Source of the DNA: Apostichopus japonicus
Lineage: Eukaryota; Echinodermata; Holothuroidea; Aspidochirotida; Stichopodidae
NCBI RefSeq assembly: GCF_037975245.1
Contig: NC_092577.1
Location: 4,393,501 to 4,457,500, forward strand
DNA: 64,000 bases
Direction of reading: 5' to 3'
Position 1 is the stretch's first letter, and every line of letters begins with the position of its first letter. The position numbers were made by a program, and so were the translations under genes. A model generated the notes under the pieces. It was not told where the DNA came from and did no database searches. It saw only the letters and a list, made by a program, of their open reading frames with translations. Shown here one piece after another: positions 60,931 to 64,000 of this stretch.

Positions 60931-62524
60931 TTCTATTACACAGGCTCTCTAGTGGATAAGCAGTTTGCTAACAGTTTCATTTTATTTTAAAATTTATTGC
61001 TCTCATTTACTGGTGACATATGACTACATATGCTATATATCACTTTCATGGAATGGTTGTACACTTTACTATAACATTTATAGAACAGCAGACATTGCAT
61101 GTTGCCCTAGGTTTCAGTTTCCCGACCTGTTAGATCCTCCCCTGAAAATGTTAGTTTCCTCTCCTAAAAACGTTACTTTCCTCCCCAACATCAAGGTAGT
61201 AAAGTATGGCATTCAGGTTAGGAAACTAATATGCTTGTTGAATGAAACTTTAAAAAAAAGGTTACTTACTACACTCACACATAATCATAAAAATCGCCTA
61301 AATCATCAATTGCAATTACTACAGTTTTGCAAAGCACTTGCTACAAAGCACTACCTAAATCTCCACATGTCCTAGCCAGTATGCCTTATTGCATTCCCTT
61401 ATGGGAAACGTTACTTTGCTCTCCTGAAAAACGTTATTTTCTCCCATGTTGTTAGAGGAGGAAGCTAACGTTTTTCAAGGGAGGAAACTAACGGATCCGG
61501 GAACTAACGGCCTCCATTGCGCTACACTCATAGCTACATTGCTTTTAGTGCACAATTCACAGCGTGTTCACAACGTTATTCAGGCCTAACCAGTGTAAGT
61601 CACTCACTAACAGGTTTGATTGTACTACAGTAACTATCCTATGTAACACCGAGTAGAGTGATACAATATCGTCCTAGAGAATGTTACGTACCGATCGAGT
61701 TCTTGCTGGTTCAATGACTTTCTCTCTTATGTATCCTTGCTACAAAGCAGGTTTTATTTTCACGGAGCGACGAATTTTCTTGGGTTTTTAGGGCATCTTA
61801 TGCAATGAGATTTGCCGTAACTGTCCCTTCGCGCAATACGTACATCTCCTCAGCTGATTTTTGTTCACTGTTTACCTTGCTATTCAAAGTACCTTTTCCG
61901 TTATACATATCCACAAGGTTCCTTGATTGGGAGGAGTCTATCGAAGTCAAAGTTTCAAAATACGAAAACCAGTAAATGTCATATTTTTGCACTTTTCGGG
62001 AATAGTTTGAGTTGAAACTTTACCGTAAGCTTAGTTTACGTCATTGGTATAGTATCCTAGTATTTGTGGGAAAAAGAATATGTGTGAGAGCATGAGAGGG
62101 GGTGAAAGAGCTAGCAGGGGATCAAATTTGCTGTAGGGAAATGGACAATATTCAAATGTTAACGGTGTCAGGAACAATTCAACTATATGTATAAATGTGC
62201 AAGATTCTTCAATTTAATTTGTTTTATGATGGAAGGGGGGGGGGTAGAGGAAGGAAGGGAGAAAGACTAAAAGTTCATGAAACAATTCCAGAGTATCATA
62301 GATCTGTGCCAGAGAAGGAATGAAGGAAGGAGTACAATGTGTCACAGAATTATTGCATTCCACATCAATTGGACTAAACCCAAAGAATTGTGCGTTCTTG
62401 AGGGTGAGGGAAGGACAGTATGTGTGCTTAGTAAACAGGTGGCTCATCACATAGAAAACTGTACAAAGATGATTACACATATGACAACACACATATGACA
62501 ACACACATAGGACAACACCCACAG
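60931..62524. other. Right interior of element F
   Basis: It holds the second cluster of AACGTTA-TTTCCTCCCC words (61130-61505) and a poly-G run (62236-62245). No gene is recognised. Confidence 0.5.
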
Positions 62525-62920
62525 TTCACATTGAACCATTGAGGGATGTACTCTGAACCGTTGAGAGATGTAACACTCAACAGTTGAGAGATGTAAGACT
62601 CAACAGTTGAGAGATGCAACACTCAACAGTTGAGGGATGTAAAACTGAACCGTTACATGATCGTATAAAATTAGATCATCATTAACATCATCATATGTTG
62701 TGGTCCTTTTCGCGTTCCATATTGAGAAGCGTGAGTAATTTATTCACGCTCTGTTACGATCTGCTGCGGTCGCCGCGTTTGGCTCCCACGATCTGACACG
62801 TTAGGTTAGGTCCCCGCACGGTTCCGATTTTGCATATGAAAGGACCCCCACGCTCTCCAAGATTCATTGCCATTTGAGCGCTTCACACGAAAACATCTGA
62901 CCTTTGAGACCAGCTATAGC

Positions 62921-63187
62921 CTAGTTTCTTTTATTTGTCTTGTGTTTTAGGACCCAGGTTGTGTTAAGAAGTTGAGAATGGTGCCCCAACTGGTTCCTTC
63001 TTTCTGCACTTAACCACCGTCTCACCCACCACCTTCTAGGTCTTCTCCTTGGCCTCCTCAGCCTTCCACTCTTTTCCACCCTGCTCCGTTCTGCCTCTTC
63101 TTCTTGCCGCTGCCTTCTTTTTTTAGCGACAATATAAGCATAAACCAGAATTGCCAATTCAATATCTTCTTCATCTCTTGGAAGCAT
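62921..63187 (-). pseudogene. PIF/Harbinger transposase, N-terminal remnant
   Basis: The frame starts at 63187 and reads 88 residues. After an acidic and lysine/arginine-rich leader it has RRPRRRPRRWWVRRWLSAER followed by GHHSQLL. The block R-R-x-W-V-R-x-W-L is the characteristic start of invertebrate Harbinger (HARBI1-like) transposases, which cut and paste the element. The catalytic DDE domain is absent; the frame ends at 62921 and subterminal repeat DNA follows. It supports the classification of element E drawn from its TAA duplication. Confidence 0.75.
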
Positions 63188-63601
63188 GCTTCCTCATTGT
63201 TTCTCTGGAACGAATGAGAGAGTGGCCCCGGCCTCCTCTTTATACCCCAATCGGGATTCAAGCGTGGTAATTTTAGTCAAATCGTGTGCATAAATCTTAG
63301 GAGATCTTAACAGAACTTGATGAACCTGAGGGACCTCAACAGAACTTAGCAGAACGTGGCAGAACGCGAGAGCTTATCGTGGTGATCGTAAGATAACTTG
63401 AGGGAACGTAATGAAAATCGTCGCAGGCCTTGACCGGAAGGCACTGGTTTCCTAGCAAAGCGTTATAAATCGTAACAAAACGTTTGAAAGCGTCAGAAAG
63501 CGTGGAAAAAGAAAAAAAACATTAATATATCGTGGAGCTCCACGCTTTTTGAAAAATCGTGGCGATCGTGGGAATCGTGGTCTAGTGTAAATGCAGCATA
63601 A

Positions 63602-64000
63602 TATGCATCTGTGTTATAACATGATAACACGTGTTATGCTAGAGGCACATTTTATTGCGGCCTGTGTTAAAAAATATATAAAAATATAAAAAAAAATAAA
63701 AAATAAAAATTGTATTTTATATAAAAAAAATATATATATATACATATATATAAAAAAAAATATATATATAATACCACTTCGATTTACTGTATTGTATCTT
63801 TAACATATCTAGCTCTCGCATGCTCCCAAAACATAACACGTGTTAGTGTGTTATAGCACCCTGGCATATAAATGCATAATATGCTACACGTTAAGAACAA
63901 ATATAAGCTCACACCTTTTCGGCTTGGGTGGTAATTTTGTCTTCATATAGAGATTAGACTGTATAAATATCATGGCACTGCAATGAATGTGCAGCATTTT
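63602..64000. repeat. Segmental duplication, copy 2 (continuation)
   Basis: Resumes after the Harbinger element and matches 3454-3661 and then 7896-8117. The site for element D is unoccupied here (CCACTTCGATTT at 63774-63785). It continues beyond the window. Confidence 0.8.

Larger units (their letters stand above)
55209..62722. mobile_element. 7.5 kb TIR element F nested in Harbinger E
   Basis: Matching inverted ends start ATATGGAACGCGAAAAGG and extend about 60 bp with one or two differences. TGAG flanks both sides (55205-55208, 62723-62726). The left subterminal region repeats CATGTACTAAAA/ACATATACGATGATG words (55265-55460). The right one repeats AACAGTTGAGAGATGTAA units of about 28 bp (62525-62650). 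Inside are a possible exon, two clusters of an AACGTTA-TTTCCTCCCC word, a ~140 bp tandem repeat, a C-family derivative and a Penelope-like palindrome. The superfamily is not assigned. Confidence 0.75.
54831..63598 (-). mobile_element. PIF/Harbinger-type element E (8.8 kb including nested F)
   Basis: The inverted ends are TGCAGCATTTACACTAG (left) and TGCTGCATTTACACTAG (right, read inward). They are flanked by TAA on both sides (54828-54830, 63599-63601). Duplication copy 1 shows the empty site with TTA (3451-3453). A 3-bp TWA duplication is the hallmark of PIF/Harbinger. Both subterminal regions repeat ATCGTG and GAACGTG words. Without nested element F it would be about 1.25 kb, non-autonomous, with only the start of a transposase at 62921-63187. 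Confidence 0.9.

Noticed and set aside
60396-60952. Overlapping long frames on both strands
   Set aside because: They mirror each other across the Penelope-like palindrome and consist of low-complexity pyrimidine-rich sequence.
63533-63548. CGTGGAGCTCCACG palindrome in the Harbinger end
   Set aside because: It lies within the CGTGG-rich subterminal repeats of element E and has no flanking duplication.

Overview
This is animal nuclear DNA, not bacterial: AT-rich, with introns and exons, tRNA-derived SINEs, LINE fragments, long TA microsatellites and many homopolymeric G or C runs. The repeat style (frequent TAGGCCTA-like words, SINE tails ending in CTGCTGATTATTATT, CR1/L2-type LINE ends, PIF/Harbinger and hAT elements) and an SLC5A8-like fragment suggest a marine invertebrate deuterostome, most likely an echinoderm. 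That is a judgement from composition, not a database result. Most of the window is mobile DNA.

Host layer. The one credible intact host gene portion is on the minus strand: a signal-peptide exon (53327-53387) and an LDL-receptor class A exon (52450-52554), both with consensus splice sites and matching phase 1. Beside it are two broken SLC5A (sodium-coupled monocarboxylate transporter-like) fragments at 46609-47090 and 50406-50792. A segment starting 24 bp upstream of the LDLa start codon (53411 to the window end) is repeated at 1765-8153. The locus therefore looks like a tandem segmental duplication, and each copy serves as the empty-site control for insertions in the other.

Mobile layer, left to right. 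(1) The right end of a TIR element D' (1-1764). (2) Duplicated segment copy 1, holding a SINE and a 4.2 kb CACTGTAAAC-ended element D (3664-7893). (3) Element B, a ~16 kb copy of an unnamed DNA transposon with CACGGGAAAAA ends, split into 8154-9845 and 31630-46289. (4) Inside B, a 21.8 kb composite C (9846-31624; CAGG ends, 5-bp duplication CACAT). (5) Inside C, a 52-bp satellite split by a second full copy of the same transposon, element A (12655-27702), in the opposite orientation. A and B thus form a giant inverted repeat with ~13-15 kb arms. B also carries a hAT-like element (32714-34415), a solo LTR (42164-42733), a 0.98 kb element (42840-43819) and other insertions absent from A. (6) Duplicated segment copy 2, holding an 8.8 kb PIF/Harbinger element (54831-63598) with a transposase N-terminal remnant. 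Nested in that is a 7.5 kb TIR element F (55209-62722), which holds a possible coding exon, a deletion derivative of C, a tandem repeat and a palindromic Penelope-like terminal repeat with a hammerhead-like core.

Most striking find: a set of 21-28 bp near-perfect palindromes (ends CAGGGAG or CATGGAG and CTCCCTG or CTCCATG). At least five sites are flanked by 7-bp direct repeats. Two have a clean empty site in the opposite A/B copy. A third interrupts SLC5A coding sequence, and removing the insert and one repeat restores the alignment. They behave like transposition products far smaller than any ordinary MITE.
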